A DNA stretch of 64,000 nucleotides, taken from positions 1 through 64,000 of the forward strand of contig JBARBI010000212.1 of assembly GCA_049792875.1 (NCBI GenBank), given 5' to 3'. Positions 1-7,270 of this stretch are shown here, piece by piece. Position 1 is the first letter of the stretch. Each line of letters starts with the position of its first letter. Made by a program: the position numbers and the translations under genes. The DNA comes from Sulfotelmatobacter sp049792875. GTDB taxonomy: Bacteria; Acidobacteriota; Terriglobia; Terriglobales; Acidobacteriaceae. The notes under the pieces were generated by a model. That model saw nothing but the letters and a program-made list of their open reading frames with translations. It made no database searches and was not told the origin of the DNA.

Positions 1-153
1 GCGGGGAACACGACGGCAGTGACGGTACCACCGGCCAAGGAAGCCGCGGGGGTGGGGAACACGACGGCAGTGATGGTGCCGCCGGCCAAGGAAACAGCAG
101 CAGCGACGGTGGACACAACGGCTGCGACGGTGCCGCCAAACAAGGAAGTTGCA
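1..153 (+). repeat. 51-bp tandem repeat coding 17-residue units
   Basis: GAACACGACGGCAGTGA starts at base 6 and again at base 57, a period of 51 bp (17 codons). A third, more diverged unit follows after a 6-bp offset. The repeats encode GNTTAV-x-VPPAKE. The array runs off the left edge, so the copy number is unknown. It keeps the reading frame and probably forms a flexible periplasmic linker. Confidence 0.75.
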
Positions 154-1893
154 GTCGTTGAACCTCCGACAGCGCCGGTGGATGGCAAGAGTGACGAGTC
201 AGCGGCGCCAATCTCCAGCGAGGCAGCGGAAGTCGCCGCCGTGATCGCCCGAAGCGATGACCCGAGTCTGCGCACCGTTTTCAAGGTGAAGTATGTGGCC
301 GAAGGCGTTGCCTATCTGGAAGGCGGACGCGAGCAAGGCCTGAAGGAAGGGATGAAGCTGGAAGTTGTAGATAAGAATTTGCCCGCGAAGCAGGGGGACA
401 GTGCCAACGCTGCCGATCCACGCGTGGTGGCCGAATTGGAAGTGACTGGCGTCGCTGACACTTCGGCAGTGACCGACATTCATACTCCCAAGCGTCCCGT
501 GAAGGCTGGCGATCTGGCCTATCTTTCGAGTGGCGATGCTGAGGCCCTGGTGCAGCAGCGGGCCCTAAGCCCCACGCGACAGTATCCCGCCGTGATCTCC
601 TTTAGCGAAGGCGACACGCTCGACGAGGAGGCGCGCGCGTTGGTCCCACGCCCGCCCCTGCCCTCGGTGAACCGGGCCCGAGGACGCATCGGGTTCGATG
701 CCATCGAGACCATCAGCCACGGCACGAGCAGCGTCACCAGTTCGGATGTCGGCATGGTCTTCCGCGGCGACATTACTCGAATCGGCGGTACGTACTGGAA
801 TCTGAGCGGCTACTGGCGTGGACGGCTGACCAAGGAATCAGTGGCCGCCCAACAGACGCTGCAGAACCTGATTAACCGGACGTACCACCTGAACATGACC
901 TACGACAATCCTAACTCCTCTCTGGTCGCGGGATTCGGCCGCTTCTATCTGCCCTGGGCTCCCAGCCTGGACACGATTGACGGCGGCTACTTTGGCAAGA
1001 GACTCTCCAAGAGCTCGACCTTGGGGATTTTTGGCGGTTCCACGCCCGACCCGTCGTCCTGGGACTATAGCCCCAACCGCGTCATCGGTGGCGCTTTTAT
1101 CAACTTCGAAGGCGGCGAGTACAACGGCTTCCACTTCACCAGTACCACCGGAGCTGGGGTGAGCATGGTGAATTGGGCGATCGACCGGCCGTTCCTCTTT
1201 TTCGAAGATTCGATCTCTTATAAGCGCGCCTTCGCCATCTACGAATCAGCACAACTGGATAGTCCCCAGGGCAATTCGGTCACGCCTGCGCCCGGTCCCG
1301 GGCTGGGGCGCAACTTTTTCACCCTGCGGGTGAACCCACATCCCCGGCTCGAGTTGGACTTCAATTACAACTACTTTCGCGATATCCCAACGTTCAATAC
1401 GATCTTGATCGGCACCGGACTGCTCGACAAGTACCTGTTCCAGGGGTTCAGCGCCGGCGGGCGGGTTGAGGTGGTGAAGCAGGTTTGGTTGTCCACTAAT
1501 CTGGGCCAGAGCACCGGCACCGGAGATTCCAAGACTTCCCTGAACCAGATGTATGGCATCACCTTTGGGCGGCTGCCATGGGTGAAGCTGCGTGCGGATG
1601 CGCATTACTCCCGGTTCAGCGGTTCGTTCGGCAATGGGTCGTATGAAGCGGTCTCGCTTTCGCGGCAGCTGAGCGACCGGCTGCGCATCGAGGCCCTGGC
1701 GGGACAGCAAAACTTCGCTTCCACGATTACGGCCAACACTCGCAGTCGCTTTCTCACTGGCACGGTCGAGACCACGCTGGGGCCGCACTACTACCTGCAA
1801 GGAATCTTCACCACCAACCGCGGGGATATAAGCTACGACCAGATGATGTTCTCGATCGGCTACCGCTTTGATTCGAAGAGGAGAGGCGAATGA
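1..1893 (+). CDS. Beta-barrel-like envelope protein with N-terminal Pro/Ala repeats (5' partial)
   Basis: The reading frame is open from base 1, so the true start lies outside the window; the GTG at 19 is only the first start codon visible. The visible N-terminus (about 60 residues) is low-complexity and built from a 17-residue unit containing TVPPAKE. A short region rich in V, E and G follows. From about residue 220 the protein consists of alternating aromatic and polar strands with many Y, G, N and R residues (GYWRGRLTKE, HYYLQGIFTTNRG), as in outer-membrane beta-barrels. It ends GYRFDSKRRGE, without the usual terminal Phe. Its stop overlaps the next ATG (ATGA), so the two genes are translationally coupled. 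I recognise no named family; barrel is an inference from composition. Confidence 0.7.
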   Translation, partial: AGNTTAVTVPPAKEAAGVGNTTAVMVPPAKETAAATVDTTAATVPPNKEVAVVEPPTAPVDGKSDESAAPISSEAAEVAAVIARSDDPSLRTVFKVKYVAEGVAYLEGGREQGLKEGMKLEVVDKNLPAKQGDSANAADPRVVAELEVTGVADTSAVTDIHTPKRPVKAGDLAYLSSGDAEALVQQRALSPTRQYPAVISFSEGDTLDEEARALVPRPPLPSVNRARGRIGFDAIETISHGTSSVTSSDVGMVFRGDITRIGGTYWNLSGYWRGRLTKESVAAQQTLQNLINRTYHLNMTYDNPNSSLVAGFGRFYLPWAPSLDTIDGGYFGKRLSKSSTLGIFGGSTPDPSSWDYSPNRVIGGAFINFEGGEYNGFHFTSTTGAGVSMVNWAIDRPFLFFEDSISYKRAFAIYESAQLDSPQGNSVTPAPGPGLGRNFFTLRVNPHPRLELDFNYNYFRDIPTFNTILIGTGLLDKYLFQGFSAGGRVEVVKQVWLSTNLGQSTGTGDSKTSLNQMYGITFGRLPWVKLRADAHYSRFSGSFGNGSYEAVSLSRQLSDRLRIEALAGQQNFASTITANTRSRFLTGTVETTLGPHYYLQGIFTTNRGDISYDQMMFSIGYRFDSKRRGE

Positions 1894-2714
1894 AGTACCA
1901 GACCCAAATCGTCGCGCACCATGGGCGCAATACGGCCCTCATTGTTGTCCTGCTGACCGGCTTGGGTTTCGCCAGTTCTGGCGGAGCGACCCCGGAAGCG
2001 CAGCAGTTGAACGATCTTCTGGCACGCACTGCCCAGCAGACCTCAGTTTTCCTCGATCAATTTTCGGATGTAAAGTGTACGGAGCAGGTGCGGCAGGAAA
2101 AGCTGGGCAAAGACGACAAGGTGGAACTCAAGGAAGATTCGACCTACGACTATCTGGTTATCATGACGAATGCCGGGGGAGAGTTGAATCTGTCGGAATC
2201 GCGCATTCCGGTGCACGAGGCGAAGCGGGACCGCAAGAATACTTCCATGTTGCTCAGCAACGGCTTCGCCACTTTGTTCCTGGTTTTTCATCCTTACTAC
2301 GCGGAAGCGTTCAAGTTCACCCTCGTAGGAGAGGAAGTCGTGGGCGGCCGAACGATGGAAAAGGTCAGTTTCGAGCATGTTCCCGGCATGAAATCGCCGG
2401 CAGCGCTGGCCCTGCGGGGACGGGAATATCCGCTGGAACTCACGGGCACGGCCTGGATCGACTCCCAGACGGGATCCATCGCGAAGATTGAGGCGGGTAT
2501 CGCGGACAGCCTGCAGGATGTGGGGCTGAAAGCGCTGAATTCGGAGATCGTTTTTACTCCCGTGCCGTTCTCCGATTCGAAGCAGGTGTACTGGTTCCCG
2601 ACCCAAGCGCGAGTGGAAGTCGAGACCCCCAAGCAGCATTGGCGTAACTTGCACCAATTCACGGCATACAAGAAATTCTCAGTAAGCACAGAAGAGCAGG
2701 TCACTAGCAAATGA
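1890..2714 (+). CDS. Secreted protein of unknown function, paralogous to the 23163-24422 protein
   Basis: 274 residues. The N-terminus has a hydrophobic segment (TALIVVLLTGLGFASSGGA, roughly residues 14-33) consistent with a Sec signal peptide. The mature part is mixed alpha/beta with no Cys cluster. The C-terminal half has the pattern G-x-AWID-x(3)-G-x-I, then a PVPF segment, then a WFPT segment and an LHQFTAYKKF segment. The same order occurs in the gene at 23163 (GRAWIA, PVEF, WLPES, LHQFSRFQLF), so the two are paralogues. The layout recalls outer-membrane lipoprotein carrier-like folds, but that is only a suggestion. Both ends overlap neighbours by ATGA, giving tight coupling inside a four-gene operon. 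Confidence 0.75.
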   Translation: MKYQTQIVAHHGRNTALIVVLLTGLGFASSGGATPEAQQLNDLLARTAQQTSVFLDQFSDVKCTEQVRQEKLGKDDKVELKEDSTYDYLVIMTNAGGELNLSESRIPVHEAKRDRKNTSMLLSNGFATLFLVFHPYYAEAFKFTLVGEEVVGGRTMEKVSFEHVPGMKSPAALALRGREYPLELTGTAWIDSQTGSIAKIEAGIADSLQDVGLKALNSEIVFTPVPFSDSKQVYWFPTQARVEVETPKQHWRNLHQFTAYKKFSVSTEEQVTSK

Positions 2715-3664
2715 GCGCAAATGCCACAGCAACCGCCCGCATTGCCACCGGTGCGAAGCCCGTCTCGGACGCGGAGAGAGGCCATCGCACGCGCCTCTAT
2801 GCCCTCTATGTCCTGGCCATCGCCACCAATCTTGCCATCTTCATCTATGGCTTCGACTACTACAAACTGGCGTCCGTCGACCGTCCTTTTTCGCCCAAGC
2901 ATCATATGCTGCGGCCGAGTGGGCCGATTGGCCTTTATCTGGGATTTCTAGGCGTGGCGTTGTTCGTGGGAATCTTTCTGTACCCGATCCGGAAGCACTG
3001 GGCATGGCTGGGAGCGAAAGGCAGCACCCGGCACTGGCTCGATATTCACGTGCTCATGGGGCTAACGGCGCCCTTCATCATTGCGTTTCACTCGACCCTG
3101 AAGTTTAGGGGGATCGCGGGCATGGCCTTCTGGATCATGTTCGCGGTATCGGCCAGCGGCGTCGTCGGGCGCTACCTATACGCCCAGATTCCACGCAAAG
3201 TGACCACTGCCGAATTGTCGATGAAGGAATTACAGGAACTGCAGGAGAACCTGGCACGGCAACTGTCAGCCCAAAATTTGCTGCCGGCAGCGGACCTGCG
3301 CGCCTTGTTGCGCATGCCTGACGCGAATCGCGTGTCCAGGCTTCCCATCGTGGTGGCGCTGGTCTACATGATGATCCTCGATGTGATCCGCGTATTCCGG
3401 GTGGCTCGACTGCGGCGGCATGCGCTCAGCTTCGGCGAGACTCTCAGCACCATGGCGGGGTTTCTTCCCACGCGGCATCGCGAACTGGAAAAGGCGATTC
3501 ACGCGGCTGCGGAAGAGGCCGCGCTCTCCAAGCGAGTCCTATTTCTGTCCCGTTCGCAAAAAGTATTCCATTTGTGGCACGTCGTGCACAAGCCCTTCAG
3601 TTACGCTTTTGCTGTGCTGGCGCTGCTCCATATCGGATTGCAATTTGTTCTGGGATACTTCTAG
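2711..3664 (+). CDS. Six-helix membrane protein, possible b-type haem carrier
   Basis: 317 residues with six likely membrane segments, near residues 29-50, 77-97, 112-130, 137-160, 213-235 and 296-317. Histidines sit in or beside helices: H113 and H127 (DIHVLMG and AFHST), H287, H290, H293 (FHLWHVVHK) and H307 (LLHIG). Paired helix histidines of this kind are typical of ferric-reductase-like or cytochrome-b-like proteins. The soluble loop between helices 4 and 5 is Leu/Gln-rich and helical. It starts inside the previous gene's stop (ATGA) and is followed 9 bp later by a ferredoxin-flavoprotein, which supports a role in membrane electron transfer. Haem binding is an inference; no substrate can be named. 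Confidence 0.65.
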   Translation: MSANATATARIATGAKPVSDAERGHRTRLYALYVLAIATNLAIFIYGFDYYKLASVDRPFSPKHHMLRPSGPIGLYLGFLGVALFVGIFLYPIRKHWAWLGAKGSTRHWLDIHVLMGLTAPFIIAFHSTLKFRGIAGMAFWIMFAVSASGVVGRYLYAQIPRKVTTAELSMKELQELQENLARQLSAQNLLPAADLRALLRMPDANRVSRLPIVVALVYMMILDVIRVFRVARLRRHALSFGETLSTMAGFLPTRHRELEKAIHAAAEEAALSKRVLFLSRSQKVFHLWHVVHKPFSYAFAVLALLHIGLQFVLGYF

Positions 3665-3673
3665 CCGCGAACC

Positions 3674-5068
3674 ATGGAAACGATTTTTACCTATGCGATC
3701 GGCGGGATCATTTGCTTCATCTTTCTGACGATCTATCTCAAAAGCCTGAAGAAGAGGGAGACCCGCGCCCGCGAAGCCGCTGAAAAAGGGAAGATGTACT
3801 CCGAGGGGCCAAAGGCCCAGCATCCGCACATCGACAACAACTACTGCATCGGCTGCGCGACCTGCACCAGCGTCTGCCCGGAAGGGGACGTGCTCGCGAT
3901 GATCGGCGGCAAAGCTGTAATCGTCAACGGACACAAGTGCATCGGCCACGGCCTGTGCGCCGACGCGTGTCCAGTGGGCGCGATCACGATGGTGATGGCC
4001 AGTCCCAGCATGGCAGCCGACATACCCTTTTTGACGCCAGAATTCGAAACCACCGTACCAAACCTGTTCATAGTCGGAGAACTGGGCGGACTGGCTCTGA
4101 TCAAGAATGCGGTCAACCAGGGCCGTGAGTGCGTGGACACCATCACTGCACGGCTCAAGGCGAATGGGGCCGCTCCCGCTCTACCCGGTGTCTACGACCT
4201 TCTGGTGGTCGGGGCCGGTCCGGGGGGAATTAGCGCCTCGCTGCGGGCCATTGAGAACAAGTTGAGTTACATTACCCTCGAGCGTGACGAGGTTGGCGGT
4301 ACCGTTGCCAAATATCCCCGGCAGAAACTTGTGATGACCAGTCCCGTAGAATTTCCCATGTACGGCAAGTTCAAGAAACTGCAACTTTCCAAGGAAAATC
4401 TACTTGCGTTCTGGGACATGGTTCTTAACCGGTCTGACTTCAATGTGTCCACGGGCGAGAAGGTGGAAGACATCCAGCGAGGTGAAGATGGTATTTTCAC
4501 GGTCGTGACGCTTACCAATCAATATCGGACGCGGAGTGTGATCCTGGCGTTGGGCAAAGCGGGGGAACCGAGGAAGCTTGGCGTCAAGGGCGAGGACCTG
4601 CCTAAGGTGATGTACCGCCTGATCGAGGCGGACCACTACATCAACAAGAGAATCCTGGTCATAGGAGGCGGCGACAGCGCGGTGGAAGCCGCCATGGGGC
4701 TGGCCTGCCAGACGGGCAACAAGGTCACTGTCTCCTACCGCAGCGAGCGTTTCAGCCGCATCAAAGAGCGGAATTCGAAGCGCATGGAAGAATTCGAGCG
4801 CTCCGGAAAGCTGCAGGTGCTGTTCAACTCAAATCCGCTTGAGTTCAAGCCGGAATCGGTCCTCGTGGAGGTGAACGGCAAAGCGGAGGAGATTCCGAAC
4901 GATTTCGTCTGGATCTTTGCCGGAGGCACCCCGCCCAATGCATTCCTTAAGAAGGTTGGCGTCGGCTTTGGTTCACGCGACGTGACGATGGAAGCCAGCA
5001 AGGCAGCCAAGACCGCCGCGGCAGAGCGAAAGCAATTGGCCCAGGCCGCGACCGTGCCCTCTCGCTGA
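3674..5068 (+). CDS. Membrane-anchored ferredoxin / FAD-NAD(P) oxidoreductase
   Basis: 464 residues. A single N-terminal helix (residues 4-22, then KSLKKRE) anchors it with the body on the cytoplasmic side. Next is a ferredoxin domain: C58-x2-C61-x2-C64-x3-C68 and C89-x2-H92-x2-C95-x3-C99-P. The second motif has His where the second Cys would be. Then a short segment ending in LFIVGELGGL. A thioredoxin-reductase-like flavoprotein follows, with a first Rossmann motif GAGPGGISAS (about 180) and a second, GGGDSAVEAA (about 330), for NAD(P)H. There is no CxxC redox-active disulfide, so it is not a thioredoxin reductase. With the upstream membrane protein it probably passes electrons from NAD(P)H through FAD and FeS to the membrane. 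Confidence 0.85.
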   Translation: METIFTYAIGGIICFIFLTIYLKSLKKRETRAREAAEKGKMYSEGPKAQHPHIDNNYCIGCATCTSVCPEGDVLAMIGGKAVIVNGHKCIGHGLCADACPVGAITMVMASPSMAADIPFLTPEFETTVPNLFIVGELGGLALIKNAVNQGRECVDTITARLKANGAAPALPGVYDLLVVGAGPGGISASLRAIENKLSYITLERDEVGGTVAKYPRQKLVMTSPVEFPMYGKFKKLQLSKENLLAFWDMVLNRSDFNVSTGEKVEDIQRGEDGIFTVVTLTNQYRTRSVILALGKAGEPRKLGVKGEDLPKVMYRLIEADHYINKRILVIGGGDSAVEAAMGLACQTGNKVTVSYRSERFSRIKERNSKRMEEFERSGKLQVLFNSNPLEFKPESVLVEVNGKAEEIPNDFVWIFAGGTPPNAFLKKVGVGFGSRDVTMEASKAAKTAAAERKQLAQAATVPSR

Positions 5069-5114
5069 GTCAGCGGTCCTCACCGCGAGTCTACCCTGTC
5101 GTAGAATTAATTCC

Positions 5115-5855
5115 TTGCCTGCCCTCTCGGAATTAGACGGTCTCGTGGTGGTGCTGGTGCGCCCACGCAATCCCCTGAACATTGGCGCCGCGGCTCGAGC
5201 TATGAGCAATTTCGGAGCGCACCGCCTGCGCCTGGTAAATCCCTACGCCCCAGGTTTCCGCGAAGCCCGCTCCGCCGTAGGGGCCTCCGAATTGCTGGAA
5301 AACGCAGAAGAATACAAGGCGGTTGCCGAGGCCGTTGCCGACTGCGCTCTGGTCGTGGGGACGACCGCGGTGCGCAATCGGGTACTGCAGCAACCGGTGC
5401 GCAGGCTCGATGAGCATCCTGGTACCGCGATCCGACGGCAACTGCAGACAGAGCGGGTTGCTCTCCTGTTCGGCTCTGAAAAAATCGGGCTAACCAACAA
5501 AGACCTCAGCCACTGTCACTGGTTGCTGAATATTCCAACGAAAGAGCAGAACATCTCGATGAATCTGGGACAGGCCGTCGCCGTCTGTCTCTACGAACTG
5601 GCGCGGGGCCCGTCACTCCCATCGGCCGTCAAGGATTTCGAACCAGCGACTGCGGGCCAGACCGAGCAGATTACCGAGGGATTGCTCGAGTCGCTTCGGA
5701 TCAGCGGGTATGTGAAGCCGGGAACCGAGGTCATGTTTGAGAAGAAAGCCCGTGGCCTGATCCTGCGCTGCAAACTGGAAGCTTACGACGCAAAACTGCT
5801 TCTCGGGATGGTCAGGCAGATCGTGTGGAAACTGCGCCAGGCGATCAAGGGCTAG
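5115..5855 (+). CDS. trmJ: tRNA (cytidine/uridine-2'-O-)-methyltransferase, TrmJ family
   Basis: 246 residues, the usual TrmJ length. SPOUT methyltransferase motifs are clear: VRPRNPLNIGAAARAMSNFG at the N-terminus (motif 1), LLFGSEKIGLTN (motif 2) and IPTKEQNISMNLGQAVAVCL (motif 3, forming the AdoMet-binding knot). The family methylates the 2'-O of residue 32 in the tRNA anticodon loop. The start is TTG at 5115, because the first ATG further in (5202) would cut into motif 1. No convincing Shine-Dalgarno precedes it. The stop codon lies in a CTAG shared with the convergent kinase-like gene. Confidence 0.9.
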   Translation: MPALSELDGLVVVLVRPRNPLNIGAAARAMSNFGAHRLRLVNPYAPGFREARSAVGASELLENAEEYKAVAEAVADCALVVGTTAVRNRVLQQPVRRLDEHPGTAIRRQLQTERVALLFGSEKIGLTNKDLSHCHWLLNIPTKEQNISMNLGQAVAVCLYELARGPSLPSAVKDFEPATAGQTEQITEGLLESLRISGYVKPGTEVMFEKKARGLILRCKLEAYDAKLLLGMVRQIVWKLRQAIKG

Positions 5856-7174
5856 CGGGGCAATCGTTCCGACGAAGCCTGAATTGAAGTTCGCTTGAGG
5901 CGAAACTGGAGGAGCCACGCGCTCGCCGCTGGCTTCCCGTCGACTTCGGGCGCAGAAAATTCCCATTGCTGCGCTGCTTTCAGCGCTAGACCTGCAAAAT
6001 ATTTGCTGGGCCCGCGAGACTTCAACGTTGCCGCGGTCACTTTGCCGGACGCATCCACTTCAACCCGCACATTAATCTTGATCGTGCCGGTGATGGTATT
6101 CTTCGCGCTCTGAGGAATATCGGGGAGAACCTGGTGGACGACCTCGCCTCCTGTAGCGGCGGCCTTTTTCGGCACCGCGGTCGGCTTGGCAACAGGAGGG
6201 TTGGGCGCAGGTGCGGGCGCAGTTTGCGGCGCAGGCTGCTCCGTCGCGGCCGCGGGGGGGCCGGTGAGGTTTTTCCCGCGAGCGAAGTAGACAACCAACG
6301 CAACCAGCGCCGCTGCCACCAGCAAACCCACGGCGACGTGCCCACGTTTTCTGGGCCTGCGAACAGGAGGAGGCGCTTGAGGTTCAGCTGGCACCGATCG
6401 TCCCGCAGGCTGCAACCGCGCCTGGATCTCCGCAATCGAGCATCGCCGCTTGGGATCGAGATGCAGGCACTCGCGCGCGATGCCGCGGAACGGTTGCGGA
6501 ATTGTTTCCGGCAGACCGGGACCGCTGTGCGATCCCTCACCTGCGAGAGTCACATTCTGCGTTAGCGCAGCCACCAGCGTGACGCCGACTGACCAAACGT
6601 CGCCCGCGGGCGTGATAATTCCGGCGGCGGTCTCGGGTGCATCGTAAGCATCGCGCCGCCTGCGTGTGGAGTCGACCTCCGTGGAGGGCACGACCTGATC
6701 GGTGGAGAGTTTCAGCTGATCGCCCATGGCCAGCACATTCGACGGCTTGATGCGACCGTGCACAAATCCCTTGCCGTGCAGATACGAAAGTGCCTCGAGA
6801 ACCGGGGGCAGTAAGTCGGTGACCTCGGCGGGTGCTAGCGGGCGCTGCGGAAGAATCTGCGATAGATCCTCTTCCGCATACTCCATTACCAGGTACAAAA
6901 GCGGAGTGCTGTCGAGCCGACAACGTCCCGCTTCAAAGATGCGCATCAGATGAGCATGAGAGAGCTTCGCGGCGGCGCGCCAGCGGGCAAGCTGGCCGTC
7001 GGCCTCCGCGCCGTCGGCCGCGATCAATTTGATCGCAGCCTTTTGAGAGGCCTGTCCGGGACGCTCGGTGAGAAAGACCGCACTGTGCTCAGATCCGCCC
7101 AGCCACTGGGACAGCGGAAACTTCCCGTCGACCACGCGGCCTTCCCACGTTTTCCAGACTTCAGGATCGCTCAT
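5852..7174 (-). CDS. Pseudokinase fused to a transmembrane helix and a TonB C-terminal domain
   Basis: About 440 residues from ATG 7174 (the frame opens at GTG 7228). The N-terminal half is a Hanks-type kinase fold: the ATP lysine is present (KAAIKLIA), as are the hinge (LVMEYAEEDL) and an APE-like YDAPET. The catalytic loop reads HGRIKPSN instead of HRDLKPxN, and the DFG position reads STDQV, so both catalytic aspartates are gone. After a Pro-rich linker comes one helix (VAVGLLVAAALVALVVYF), then a Pro/Ala-rich periplasmic spacer, then a TonB-like C-terminal domain (INVRVEVDASGKVTAATL, then AAQQWEF). The topology suggests a cytoplasmic ligand sensor connected to a periplasmic TonB module. 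The gene converges on trmJ, sharing CTAG. Confidence 0.85.
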   Translation of the reverse strand: MSDPEVWKTWEGRVVDGKFPLSQWLGGSEHSAVFLTERPGQASQKAAIKLIAADGAEADGQLARWRAAAKLSHAHLMRIFEAGRCRLDSTPLLYLVMEYAEEDLSQILPQRPLAPAEVTDLLPPVLEALSYLHGKGFVHGRIKPSNVLAMGDQLKLSTDQVVPSTEVDSTRRRRDAYDAPETAAGIITPAGDVWSVGVTLVAALTQNVTLAGEGSHSGPGLPETIPQPFRGIARECLHLDPKRRCSIAEIQARLQPAGRSVPAEPQAPPPVRRPRKRGHVAVGLLVAAALVALVVYFARGKNLTGPPAAATEQPAPQTAPAPAPNPPVAKPTAVPKKAAATGGEVVHQVLPDIPQSAKNTITGTIKINVRVEVDASGKVTAATLKSRGPSKYFAGLALKAAQQWEFSAPEVDGKPAASAWLLQFRLKRTSIQASSERLPR

Positions 7175-7270
7175 GAGGTTGCAGCCCGCGAACGAACATT
7201 CTATGCCATTGGCAAAAAACCGGTACACGCACAGGTTCTTCGCGGGTGCAACTCATGGCTGAGGCGCCGT

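Noticed and set aside
3674..5068. Thioredoxin reductase
   Set aside because: No CxxC redox disulfide between the two Rossmann motifs.
5100..7100. Active Ser/Thr kinase
   Set aside because: HRD and DFG aspartates are missing, so it is called a pseudokinase.
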